From positions 1-13,672 of the forward strand of contig CAZTOB010000013.1 of assembly GCA_964615425.1 (NCBI GenBank): 13,672 bases of DNA. The letters are read 5' to 3'. The stretch comes from CAYLVJ01 sp964615425 (lineage in GTDB: Bacteria; Patescibacteriota; Minisyncoccia; Minisyncoccales; CAYTKG01). The translations under genes and the position numbers were made by a program. Positions 1 to 6,791 of the stretch are shown here, one piece after another (position 1 is the first letter of the stretch; each line of letters starts with the position of its first letter). Under the pieces are notes generated by a model. It was not told where the DNA came from. It did no database searches and saw only the letters and a program-made list of their open reading frames with translations.

Positions 1-696
1 TTAGACACCTTCCATCCTCAAGGAGCCATCGTAGACGAGTACCACAACAAAATAGAAGATTATTTTATAGATAGATTTTGGCCGGTTCTTCTTTATAAGC
101 AACAATTCGGACTTACTTTCGAAGAAGACAGCCAAAGCCATATTATCGAAAGAATTGAAGAAAATATTAATCTTAACCAAACTGGATGGTTAGAAGATGC
201 CGTAAACAACATGGATTGGTTGTATGTGGAATCTGATGTAGATCTTGTCTCCAAGGGCATATGCACTGCAATTAGTCCTGCGAGACAAGCTAAATACTGC
301 GCCTGGCCAGTCGAGTTTTATACCTACATAGGAAGTGAGCCTCTTTCTTTGGGCAGTTCGGAAATGGTAGGTTATTTAGACCAAACCAGAATCAAAATGT
401 CCGAATGCGCTACAGAGCCCTATCTCAGTTCAGCAGTGGGAAGAGAAGAAAAAGGACAAAAGATATTTCTTCCCTGCCAACTTTTAACAAGCGAAAAACA
501 TCTTCTAAGAAGCTTCCCTGAAGATGTGAACCTTGATGAATTAGAAAGAATCGAAGAAAGATTCCAAGAAGGATGTTACGGAAATCCTTTTTGCTTGGCA
601 AAAGAAAGAGAGAACGAAAAAATACATTCCATTATGAAGTTTCCCAGGGAACCTTCATCTTGTGCTGAAAACTTTTACTGTTGCCGATCCAACTAA
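1..696 (+). CDS. Hypothetical Cys-containing protein, 5' end missing
   Basis: The frame is open from the first base of the window to a TAA at 694-696, so this is the last 231 codons of a longer gene. An internal ATG at 211 exists, but the 70 codons before it read as ordinary protein (LDTFHPQGAIVDEY...), so I treat it as internal. I recognise no family. The visible part is acidic and soluble-looking with no membrane segment. It has scattered cysteines, and they cluster in the last 50 residues (GCYGNPFC, then SSCAENFYCC and the end RSN), which suggests a disulfide-containing exported protein. The next gene, also Cys-rich and exported, starts 22 bp later on the same strand with no terminator between them, so the two are probably co-transcribed. 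A structural or assembly partner of that protein is possible but is only an inference from position. Confidence 0.75.
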   Translation, partial: LDTFHPQGAIVDEYHNKIEDYFIDRFWPVLLYKQQFGLTFEEDSQSHIIERIEENINLNQTGWLEDAVNNMDWLYVESDVDLVSKGICTAISPARQAKYCAWPVEFYTYIGSEPLSLGSSEMVGYLDQTRIKMSECATEPYLSSAVGREEKGQKIFLPCQLLTSEKHLLRSFPEDVNLDELERIEERFQEGCYGNPFCLAKERENEKIHSIMKFPREPSSCAENFYCCRSN

Positions 697-718
697 AATC
701 CTTTAAAATTAAAACAAT

Positions 719-2347
719 ATGACAAAAAAGATATTTTTAATAATAATTCTCCTTATCCTTCCTCTTTTTGTCTTTGCTCAAAGAGGAACTGAGGTTACTT
801 ACCCCAAAGTTGGAGACATGCAAATGGTCCCCAACACGGTTAAAACAGCTTTGCCTGATTACGTTGAATACATCTACACTATTTTCGTAACCATTTCAGG
901 GCTTCTTTGTTTCGGCGCTTTCATTTTCGCCGGAGTCCAATTTATGACTTCCACAGGAAACCCGGGGCAAAGAACCAAAGCCAGAAGTCGCCTACTTTCT
1001 TCTCTTGTAGGTATAGCCCTGATTTTGGGAAGCTACCTTCTTTTTAATACTATAAACCCTCAGCTTGTTACACCTAGTGTAGATATAGATTCTGTAGGAG
1101 GTGCTGTAGAGATATATAAAAGTATAAACTGTGAGGGAGATCATGTTAAAGTAACCGGCAACAACCCCAATCTTCCCGAGAGTATAGGAGACGAAGACGC
1201 TGATTTTAAATGTTTTATCGTTCCGGAAGGATTAGAAGTCCGTGTAGAAATATTCGAAGAAGTTAACTACCAAGGAAGTCACCAATATTTTGAAAATCCA
1301 AACCCAAATGAAGAATATGTACAAACCTTGGGGCTGCCCTATCCTCAAGCTAAATCCATAAAATTAAGATGGAAACAGCCAGGCGTCTACCTCTGCAACG
1401 AAAATTATNNNNNNNNNNNNNNNNNNNNNNNNNNNNNNNNNNNNNNNNNNNNNNNNNNNNNNNNNNNNNNNNNNNNNNNNNNNNNNNNNNNNNNNNNNNN
1501 NNNNNNNNTTGAAAGCGACGACTGTCTTGGACCATACAGAAATATCGAAATGGATTCCATGCCCCAAGGATGGGACAACGAAGTTACCTCAATCATAGTC
1601 GAAGGGCCTTATATGGCAGCTCTCTTTCAACACGAAGAGTTTACAGGAAAATGTCAAGTTTTTAAACACAGCGATGCAAACTTAAGAGATGACCCTATAG
1701 GAAGGTGCGGTTGTATTATAGGCAACACAGGATGCGGCGACTGCACGGAATCCGTTGTTGTTATTCCCTTGCAAGGCGTAACACAATTTCAGGGAACCGA
1801 AGGCAGCGAAGAAGGAGAAACAGGTTCGTGCAACGATTACGTTGATAACGAAACTGGGTGTTATGCGGCGACGGAGAGTTGTTTTTGGTATGACGGATCA
1901 TGCTACTCAGAACCAGCTGAAACTTGTTCAGAATACGTTGGGGCTCAAGAATGTTCCCAGCCCAGTCAAGAAGGAAACTGTACTTATGATGGTTCTGGTT
2001 GTATAGATGAGCCGGAAGATCTAACTTGCTCAGACTTCAATGAAGATGACCAAGGATGTTTTGAAAACACCGGTTGTTATTATAATTACGACAACAATAA
2101 CTGCTACGGTGATCTTCAACCTTGTCCTTCGGGCAGCAGTTATGAAGGATGTAGTGAAGTTAATGACAAAAAATGTTGCAACGCCACAGGCGCAGAAAAA
2201 ACGGGAGAAACCACTTGTCGTGTTGTTGAGGGGGTTGAGATAGACGGCAATTCTTATAATTGTTTAGGTTGGGACGGCTGCACTGTCTGTATAGACCCGG
2301 CCACAGGAACGCAAGAAGAATGCGATCCAGGCACCGGTTGTCCATAA
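719..2347 (+). CDS. Exported T4SS-pilin-like / beta-gamma-crystallin / Cys-rich repeat fusion protein
   Basis: The translation of 542 codons includes 34 codons of unknown sequence (231-264). Residues 1-20 are a signal peptide with likely cleavage after VFA. Residues 48-110 hold two hydrophobic helices flanking STGNPGQRTKARSR and end with LLFNTINPQL, the pattern of the T4SS_pilin/TrbC-VirB2-like small pilins of Parcubacteria. From about 129 come four Greek-key-like motifs, forming two beta/gamma-crystallin-type domains: the second has VRVEIFEEVNYQGSHQYFE and ends AKSIKL (174-216), and the fourth has ALFQHEEFTGKCQVF (301-315). Residues 371-462 contain three repeats of the form C-x2-[YF]-x4/5-[GE]-C-x5/7-C-x5/7-C, followed by a Cys-rich tail. 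The two helices probably sit in the membrane with the remainder outside. A calcium-binding or adhesive role is typical of such domains but unproven here. There is no Shine-Dalgarno before the ATG. The gap means that one continuous gene is assumed. Confidence 0.72.
   Translation: MTKKIFLIIILLILPLFVFAQRGTEVTYPKVGDMQMVPNTVKTALPDYVEYIYTIFVTISGLLCFGAFIFAGVQFMTSTGNPGQRTKARSRLLSSLVGIALILGSYLLFNTINPQLVTPSVDIDSVGGAVEIYKSINCEGDHVKVTGNNPNLPESIGDEDADFKCFIVPEGLEVRVEIFEEVNYQGSHQYFENPNPNEEYVQTLGLPYPQAKSIKLRWKQPGVYLCNENYXXXXXXXXXXXXXXXXXXXXXXXXXXXXXXXXXXESDDCLGPYRNIEMDSMPQGWDNEVTSIIVEGPYMAALFQHEEFTGKCQVFKHSDANLRDDPIGRCGCIIGNTGCGDCTESVVVIPLQGVTQFQGTEGSEEGETGSCNDYVDNETGCYAATESCFWYDGSCYSEPAETCSEYVGAQECSQPSQEGNCTYDGSGCIDEPEDLTCSDFNEDDQGCFENTGCYYNYDNNNCYGDLQPCPSGSSYEGCSEVNDKKCCNATGAEKTGETTCRVVEGVEIDGNSYNCLGWDGCTVCIDPATGTQEECDPGTGCP
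1409..1508. other. Scaffold gap of 100 N
   Basis: Exactly 100 N lie inside the crystallin-pilin gene. This round number is the usual placeholder for a gap of unknown length. The frame on the left (ending CNENY) and on the right (starting ESDDC) are the same with 100 N, but chance alone gives that one time in three. The protein on both sides fits a single Greek-key motif, so the gap probably breaks one gene. Confidence 0.97.
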
Positions 2348-2370
2348 GCCTCTTAAGAAAAAGATATTTA

Positions 2371-2400
2371 AAAAGCGGCATGAACCATGCCGCTTTTTTT
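2371..2400. terminator. Bidirectional intrinsic terminator
   Basis: A perfect 8-bp stem, GCGGCATG (2375-2382) with CATGCCGC (2386-2393) around a 3-nt AAC loop, is flanked by AAAA on the left and seven T on the right. It lies between the convergent crystallin-pilin gene and jag, and can end transcription from both sides, more strongly on the plus strand. Confidence 0.9.
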
Positions 2401-2416
2401 AGTCTTTAATTTAAAT

Positions 2417-2854
2417 TTAAACAGGCTTCACCACCACTCTTCTTCTTGGCTCCTCGCCTTCGCTTTCCGTTCTAACGTCCGCTCTTTGAGAGAGCTCCAT
2501 ATGAATTATTCTTCTCTCGTATGAATTCATCGCCGGTAAGGCGTGAGGCTTCCCGCTTAAAGAAACCTCATCCGCTATTTCTCCGGCCACCTCTTTCAAG
2601 TACTCTGTTTTTCTTTTTTTGTATTTGTTAACATCAAGGTTTAAAAAAATCCCTTCCCCCAGCTCCTTTATACACATTATTCTTAAAATTCTCTGCAGGG
2701 ATCTTAAATTTTCTCCTCTTTCTCCAATCAAAAGTTTAGGATCGCTAACTTCAACCTCAACGTTGAGGTTGTCCCCTTCTTCTTTTGTTTCTATCCTTAT
2801 CTTCTTCCAACCCATTCTTTTGAAAACTTCTTTTGTGATTCTTTTTATCTTCAT
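2417..2854 (-). CDS. jag: Jag/KhpB-type KH-R3H RNA-binding protein, short form
   Basis: The 145 residues hold a KH domain with the GxxG loop GERG at 44-47, then an R3H domain with the R-x3-H pair R114/H118 in MNSYERRIIHMEL and the end RRRVVVKP. These are the hallmarks of Jag (KhpB), an RNA-binding protein that in Firmicutes partners KhpA and affects cell elongation and division. The N-terminal Jag_N domain and linker of the longer homologues are missing; here the KH domain begins almost at once. The gene follows yidC with a single base between the TGA and this ATG (TGATATG), so translation is probably coupled. The order rnpA-yidC-jag is the conserved origin-proximal order. Family assignment is secure; function in this lineage is inferred. 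Confidence 0.93.
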   Translation of the reverse strand: MKIKRITKEVFKRMGWKKIRIETKEEGDNLNVEVEVSDPKLLIGERGENLRSLQRILRIMCIKELGEGIFLNLDVNKYKKRKTEYLKEVAGEIADEVSLSGKPHALPAMNSYERRIIHMELSQRADVRTESEGEEPRRRVVVKPV

Positions 2855-2855
2855 A

Positions 2856-3512
2856 TCAATCCACTATTTTACTTTGTATAATACTAAACAAGCTCCCAAT
2901 AGTCAAATAGAGTGCTATAGCTGAAGGAACCTTGCTCAAGACAAAAAAGATGAAGACGGGAAAGAAATATTTCATTTGTTTTTGAAGAGCATCGGAAAAA
3001 TCAGAACCCCCTTTGCTTTGGCCCGTAGAAGGAGCCAGCTGCATCTGGAAAAAGTAAAAAACAGCTGTCACTCCGGCGAAAACCCAGCTGGAGGCGGAAA
3101 GATCAATCCCTAAAAACAAAGGGTTGACCCCTTCAATGCTGGGAGCCTCTCTAAAAACCTGGTAAATGGCAAATAGAATCGGTATTTGAAGTATTGAAGC
3201 GCCGATACTGGCCAAAGGATTTATTCCCTCTTCCCGGTAAATCTTCATCGTTTCTTGGGCCAGTTTTTCCTTGTCTCCGTTGTACTCCTTTTGCGCTTTT
3301 TTAATCTTCGGCTGAATCTTTGAGATGGCCTTTTGAGATCTTTTAGCTTTGAGCTCAATAGGGAGAAGAGCTATCTTAACCCCCACCGTCAGGAGAATAA
3401 CAGCCACGCCGAAGCCCCCCGGGAGTTGCTCATAGAAAAAAAGCAAAAGATCCAAAAGCGGATTGTAAAACAAGCTTCTAAAAATATTTCCGATCTGTTC
3501 AAAAATACCCAT
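2856..3512 (-). CDS. yidC: YidC/Oxa1 membrane protein insertase
   Basis: The 218-residue protein of the YidC/Oxa1/Alb3 family inserts and folds membrane proteins, alone or with SecYEG. A first hydrophobic segment at about 34-51 carries K46 in TVGVKIALLPIELKAKRSQK, the place of the conserved basic groove residue (Arg in many homologues). A basic cytoplasmic helical hairpin follows (about 52-97, SKIQPKIKKAQKEY). Then come hydrophobic segments near INPLASIGASILQIPILFAIY, WVFAGVTAVFYFFQMQ and FFPVFIFFVLSKVPSAIALY. The large periplasmic domain of proteobacterial YidC is missing, as in Gram-positive and CPR versions, and no lipobox Cys is seen. It starts 4 bp after the rnpA stop and lies 1 bp before jag. 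No Shine-Dalgarno precedes the ATG. Confidence 0.95.
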   Translation of the reverse strand: MGIFEQIGNIFRSLFYNPLLDLLLFFYEQLPGGFGVAVILLTVGVKIALLPIELKAKRSQKAISKIQPKIKKAQKEYNGDKEKLAQETMKIYREEGINPLASIGASILQIPILFAIYQVFREAPSIEGVNPLFLGIDLSASSWVFAGVTAVFYFFQMQLAPSTGQSKGGSDFSDALQKQMKYFFPVFIFFVLSKVPSAIALYLTIGSLFSIIQSKIVD

Positions 3513-3516
3513 GAAG

Positions 3517-3855
3517 TTAAAGTAGGTTACTTCTTTTTAATACTTCCTTGATGTTTTCCTTAATGAATGAAAAATCCTTTTTTTCAACACCCGGTAGAGC
3601 GATAAAAATACCGTCCACGCTCTTTTTCATCTCGGAAAGAAAAGGCCTTGCAGCTTCTCTCATTCTTCTTTTTACCTTGTTTCTTGCCACCGCTTTGTTC
3701 GAAATCTTTTTGGAAACAACAAAAGCAAAACGAGATTCTTCAATATTATTCGCTAAAAATTTAAAGAAGACTTTGCCCGATCTTTGAGAGTTGCCTTCTT
3801 CTAAAACTTTTTTGATCTCTTTTTCTTTTGTAAGGCGGTTTTTCTTGTTTAACAT
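3517..3855 (-). CDS. rnpA: Ribonuclease P protein component
   Basis: This is a 112-residue, strongly basic protein that binds the RNase P RNA and helps position pre-tRNA 5' leaders. The family signature, the RNR motif, is present at 58-67 as RNKVKRRMRE. The N-terminal LNKKNRLTKEKEI matches the usual start of RnpA, and FAFVVSKKISNKAVARN is the central strand-helix region. It is the first gene of the minus-strand group rnpA-yidC-jag and is divergent from dnaA. In most bacteria rpmH (ribosomal protein bL34) comes just before rnpA. It is not here: the 201 bp up to dnaA contain no such reading frame. Confidence 0.95.
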   Translation of the reverse strand: MLNKKNRLTKEKEIKKVLEEGNSQRSGKVFFKFLANNIEESRFAFVVSKKISNKAVARNKVKRRMREAARPFLSEMKKSVDGIFIALPGVEKKDFSFIKENIKEVLKRSNLL

Positions 3856-3862
3856 CTTCTTT

Positions 3863-3868
3863 AGTCTA
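3863..3868 (-). promoter_or_regulatory. Possible -10 element for rnpA-yidC-jag
   Basis: On the minus strand TAGACT, preceded by TGT, ends 7 nt before the rnpA ATG. No convincing -35 is visible. If real, the transcript would start at or very near the ATG, giving a leaderless or nearly leaderless message. Confidence 0.3.
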
Positions 3869-3917
3869 ACATTTTTGAAAAAAGAAGAAAGGGGAAGAGG
3901 TTTTTAGAGTTTCCCAC

Positions 3918-3956
3918 ACTTTTTACACATACTTTTTACACATACTTTTCCACTTT
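3918..3956 (+). repeat. Three tandem 13-bp iterons with DnaA-box-like cores
   Basis: ACTTTTTACACAT occurs at 3918-3930 and again, identically, at 3931-3943. A diverged third copy, ACTTTTCCACTTT, is at 3944-3956. The cores TTTTACACA (3921-3929 and 3934-3942) and TTTTCCACT (3946-3954) resemble DnaA boxes. The 13-bp period is a little over one helical turn, so successive sites face nearly the same side of the DNA. Confidence 0.75.
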
Positions 3957-3968
3957 CAATTTAAAGTT

Positions 3969-3977
3969 TGTGTAAAA
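3969..3977 (-). promoter_or_regulatory. Inverted DnaA-box-like site
   Basis: TGTGTAAAA is the exact reverse complement of the TTTTACACA core of the two identical iterons just upstream, so the sequence recurs three times within 57 bp, once inverted. It lies upstream of the dnaA promoter, where DnaA could autoregulate its own gene. Confidence 0.6.
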
Positions 3978-4004
3978 CCTTTTAATTTGATTGAATAGGA
4001 TATG

Positions 4005-4013
4005 TGATATAAT
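4005..4013 (+). promoter_or_regulatory. Extended -10 promoter of dnaA
   Basis: TGATATAAT is a perfect TATAAT (4008-4013) with the TGn extension directly upstream. The best -35-like element, TTGATT at 3987-3992, is only 15 bp away, so the extended -10 probably carries the activity. The predicted start near 4020 gives a leader of about 37 nt for dnaA. Confidence 0.65.
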
Positions 4014-4056
4014 TAAGTTAAATATCCACTCCCTTTAATTTTCACAAGTTTTTAAC

Positions 4057-5415
4057 ATGTCCGATAAAAATCTTTGGCAGGAAGTTTTAGCGCAAATAGA
4101 GCTTGACGTCTCCCCCGCTAATTTCGCCACCTGGTTTAAAAACACCCGTGTTCATTCTCTTTCCAATGATAAAATAATGGTTTCAGTTCCCAATTCATTT
4201 GTCAAAGAATGGCTTGAAAAAAAATATGAAAAAAGCCTTCTTCAAATAATACGCTCTAGGAATCCACAGATCAACTCTGTAGAATTTACGGTAGACAGAG
4301 AATTCAACCGAAAAAGAATGAGGCCCAGAAAAAGCCAGGAAGAACAGGAAAACCCCGAACAGGAAAAGTTAGAAGTTTTTGAAAGAAACGAAAAAACGGG
4401 TTTAAACCCCCGCTACACTTTCCAAAACCTGGTAGTGGGAGATTTCAACGAGTTGGCCAACGCCGCCGCAACGGCTGTGGCGGAAAACCCGGGTCAGATG
4501 TACAACCCTCTTTTTATCTACGGCAAGGTGGGATTAGGAAAGACACATATTTTAGAAGCGATAGGGAATAAGATTGCAGTGGATCTTGAAAGATACCGGG
4601 TCCGCTACACTCCCAGTGAAAGACTTGTTTCAAATATTATTTCCTCCATTCAAAACGGAACCATAGCCAGTTTAAAAGACAACTATCGAAAGATGGATGT
4701 TTTGTTGGTTGACGACGTGCAATTTTTAGCTGGAAAGGAAAAAACACAGGAAGAATTCTTTCATATCTTCAACACCCTTTACCAGAAAGGAAAACAAATC
4801 GTTCTTTCTTCCGACCGTCCTCCCAAAGCGATTCCTTCTTTGGCCAAAAGACTGCGTTCCAGGTTTGAAGGAGGAATGATAACCGATATTGGTTACCCCG
4901 ATTTTGAAACAAGAATCGCCATTTTAAAAACCAAGGCCCAGGAGAGAAACTCAGAACTGCCCCAGAAAATGTACGAGTATTTGGCGGAGAATATAAAGAC
5001 AAATGTAAGAGAGTTGGAAGGAGCTTTAAACCGCATCCTTCTTTTCGAAAAGGTTAAAAACAAAAAGGTGGATTTAGACAAGGTTAAAGAGTTGGTGGAT
5101 GATTTCGCTTCCAGCAGAGAGCAAAAAGTAACACCGGAAGAAATAATAGAAACCGTCTCCAAATTTTACAATGTCAGTAAAGACAAACTTTTCTCTTCTT
5201 CAAGAAAAAGAGAGATTGTTAAACCCAGACAAGTTGCCATGTATTTGATGCGGAATAAGCTGGAGTTTTCTTATCCCGCTATTGCTAAAAAATTCGGAGG
5301 AAAAGATCACACCACCGCCATCTATTCCTGCAACAAAGTTGATGAGAGATTAAAGAAAAATGAAAAATTAAAGCAGGATTTAAAGACTATAAACATGCAG
5401 CTTGTCAACGTTTAA
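4057..5415 (+). CDS. dnaA: Chromosomal replication initiator DnaA
   Basis: DnaA is the AAA+ initiator that binds DnaA boxes and melts oriC. At 452 residues it is of normal length. Domain I is at about 1-80 (W7 and the WFKNT region at 26-30), with a short charged linker at about 81-112. The AAA+ domain has Walker A GKVGLGKTH at 156-164 (the usual GGVGLGKTH with K for the second G), Walker B LLVDD at 216-220, sensor I around SSD at 251-253, the arginine-finger box LRSRFEGG at 266-273 and sensor II NVRELEGAL at 316-324. Domain IV carries the DNA-binding signature around PRQVAMYLMR (390-399) and GGKDHTTAIY (414-423). Candidate DnaA boxes lie on both sides. No Shine-Dalgarno precedes the ATG. Confidence 0.98.
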   Translation: MSDKNLWQEVLAQIELDVSPANFATWFKNTRVHSLSNDKIMVSVPNSFVKEWLEKKYEKSLLQIIRSRNPQINSVEFTVDREFNRKRMRPRKSQEEQENPEQEKLEVFERNEKTGLNPRYTFQNLVVGDFNELANAAATAVAENPGQMYNPLFIYGKVGLGKTHILEAIGNKIAVDLERYRVRYTPSERLVSNIISSIQNGTIASLKDNYRKMDVLLVDDVQFLAGKEKTQEEFFHIFNTLYQKGKQIVLSSDRPPKAIPSLAKRLRSRFEGGMITDIGYPDFETRIAILKTKAQERNSELPQKMYEYLAENIKTNVRELEGALNRILLFEKVKNKKVDLDKVKELVDDFASSREQKVTPEEIIETVSKFYNVSKDKLFSSSRKREIVKPRQVAMYLMRNKLEFSYPAIAKKFGGKDHTTAIYSCNKVDERLKKNEKLKQDLKTINMQLVNV

Positions 5416-5645
5416 CCTTGTTAATAAATTCTTAAAACCTTCCTAATCGAAAGTGGAAAACTTTGTTAACTACCTGGTGGGAAAAAGTATTAAAAAAAAT
5501 TTATAATTTAAAAGGCAAAGATATTTAAGAAATTTTTAAAACTTTTTTCACAAGTCAATTCACACTTCAATTGAGGCGGAAAAAAAGATTTTCCCCACCC
5601 CTTATAACAATAAACTTTTAAATTAATCAATAAATTATTATTACT
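5416..5645. other. oriC: Candidate oriC, dnaA-dnaN intergenic part
   Basis: This is 230 bp of AT-rich DNA. AGTGGAAAA at 5452-5460 is the exact inverse of the TTTTCCACT core of the third upstream iteron. Further box-like sequences are GTGGGAAAAAGT at 5477-5488, TTTTTTCACAAG at 5543-5554 (sharing TTTTCACAAG with the sequence just upstream of dnaA) and TTTTCCCCAC at 5590-5599. TCAATT is repeated at 5555 and 5567, and the second copy overlaps an inverted AATTGA. A TATAAT at 5502-5507 may belong to a dnaN promoter, but no good -35 is seen. The last 40 bp before dnaN are almost pure A/T and could be an unwinding element. No ORF or terminator is visible. Confidence 0.55.
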
Positions 5646-6791
5646 ATGAAAATCTCTGTCAGACAAAATAAAATTAAAAAGGCTTTAGATATTGCAGAAA
5701 ATATCGCCTCCCGCTCGGCATCTCTCCCCATTTTAAACAATGTCCTTTTAGAAGCGGAAGATAGTTTTTTGAAAGTTTCATCCACTGATCTTGAAACAGG
5801 GGTTACTTTTCGTCTGCTGGCCAAGGTTGAAAAAAAGGGCAAGGTGACCGTACCTGCTCAGACAATCTCAAATATTGTTAGTTATCTTCCTTCTTCTTCT
5901 ACGGTGGAAATGACGGTTAAAAACAACACCCTGCATCTCGTTTCTGAAAATACGGAAACCAAAATCAACGGGATAGATGCTGAAGAATTTCCCGTTATTC
6001 CTGAAGTTGAGAAAAGCGAAAGTGTTGACTTTTTAGCCCGGGTGTTAAAAAACGGAGTAACTCAGGTGATAGGAGTGGCTTCACCTTCTTCGATAAAGCC
6101 CGAGATATCAGGAATTTACATCAACCTTACGAAAAATCAACTCACCTTTGCGGCCACCGACTCTTTTCGCTTGGCGGAGAAAAAAACAAACTTTTCCGAG
6201 GCGTTTGAAGTATCAAAAGAATATTCTCTCATTTTGCCCCACAAAGCAGCCTCTTTCTTAAAGACGGTTTTTGAAGAAGAGAAACGTAAGGTGCGGACTT
6301 ACCTTTCCCCCAACTTGGTTATGTTTGAAACCTTCTTGGAGGAAGCGGACGAACCCGAAATGCGTTTTGTGTGTAAATTGGTGGAGGGGGAATATCCCGA
6401 TTACGAAGAAATAATTCCCGATGATTTTTCCACCAAGGTAATAGTTGACCGCAAGTTGTTTTTAGACCACTTAAAAAGGGCCAGCATTTTTGCCAGCCGC
6501 ATCAACGAGGTGAAGCTTGATTTTCTTCCTTCTAAAAACAAGATAAATGTCTTTTGTCAAAACTCCGAACTGGGTGAACATTCTTCTTCTCTTTCTTGCG
6601 AGGCGAGCGGTGAAAAAACAAGCATCTCTTTCAACCATAAGTTTTTAAGAGACGGGCTTTCAAGTATTGATGAAGAAAGGGTGATAATGGGTCTTTCCAA
6701 AGACAAAAGAGGTGAAGACGGACCGGCCTTGTTAAAGCCGATAGATGATGAAAGCTACATCTACGTCGTAATGCCTATTCAACCCGCCTGA
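5646..6791 (+). CDS. dnaN: DNA polymerase III beta sliding clamp
   Basis: The 381-residue protein is of typical length for the clamp that tethers Pol III to DNA. It shows the expected three-fold structure: domain I begins MKISVRQNKIKKALDIAENI and contains SASLPILNNVLLEA; domain II has GVTQVIGVASPSSIKPEISG and the conserved FAATDSFRLAEKK; domain III has VEGEYPDYEEIIPDDF and ends with the characteristic YIYVVMPIQPA. Its position right after dnaA is the classic arrangement. The ATG has no Shine-Dalgarno and is preceded by an A/T-only stretch. The TGA lies inside the end of the convergent DciA-like gene, with a 13-bp overlap. No recF or gyrB follows, unlike in Bacillus-type origins. Confidence 0.98.
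   Translation: MKISVRQNKIKKALDIAENIASRSASLPILNNVLLEAEDSFLKVSSTDLETGVTFRLLAKVEKKGKVTVPAQTISNIVSYLPSSSTVEMTVKNNTLHLVSENTETKINGIDAEEFPVIPEVEKSESVDFLARVLKNGVTQVIGVASPSSIKPEISGIYINLTKNQLTFAATDSFRLAEKKTNFSEAFEVSKEYSLILPHKAASFLKTVFEEEKRKVRTYLSPNLVMFETFLEEADEPEMRFVCKLVEGEYPDYEEIIPDDFSTKVIVDRKLFLDHLKRASIFASRINEVKLDFLPSKNKINVFCQNSELGEHSSSLSCEASGEKTSISFNHKFLRDGLSSIDEERVIMGLSKDKRGEDGPALLKPIDDESYIYVVMPIQPA

Larger units (their letters stand above)
3856..4056. other. oriC: Candidate oriC, dnaA-upstream part
   Basis: This AT-rich 201-bp region lies between divergent rnpA and dnaA. It holds three tandem 13-bp units and one inverted DnaA-box-like 9-mer (listed separately), a weaker TTTCCCACA at 3910-3918, TTTTCACA at 4039-4046 just before dnaA, and the dnaA promoter. 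The boxes read TTTTACACA, related to the canonical TTATNCACA. Boxes on both sides of dnaA are known from bipartite origins such as that of Bacillus. No rpmH frame is found. Confidence 0.65.

Noticed and set aside
2619..2924. Plus-strand frame of 101 codons opposite jag.
   Set aside because: Ser/Leu/Phe-rich antisense shadow of the highly conserved jag; no promoter or family features.
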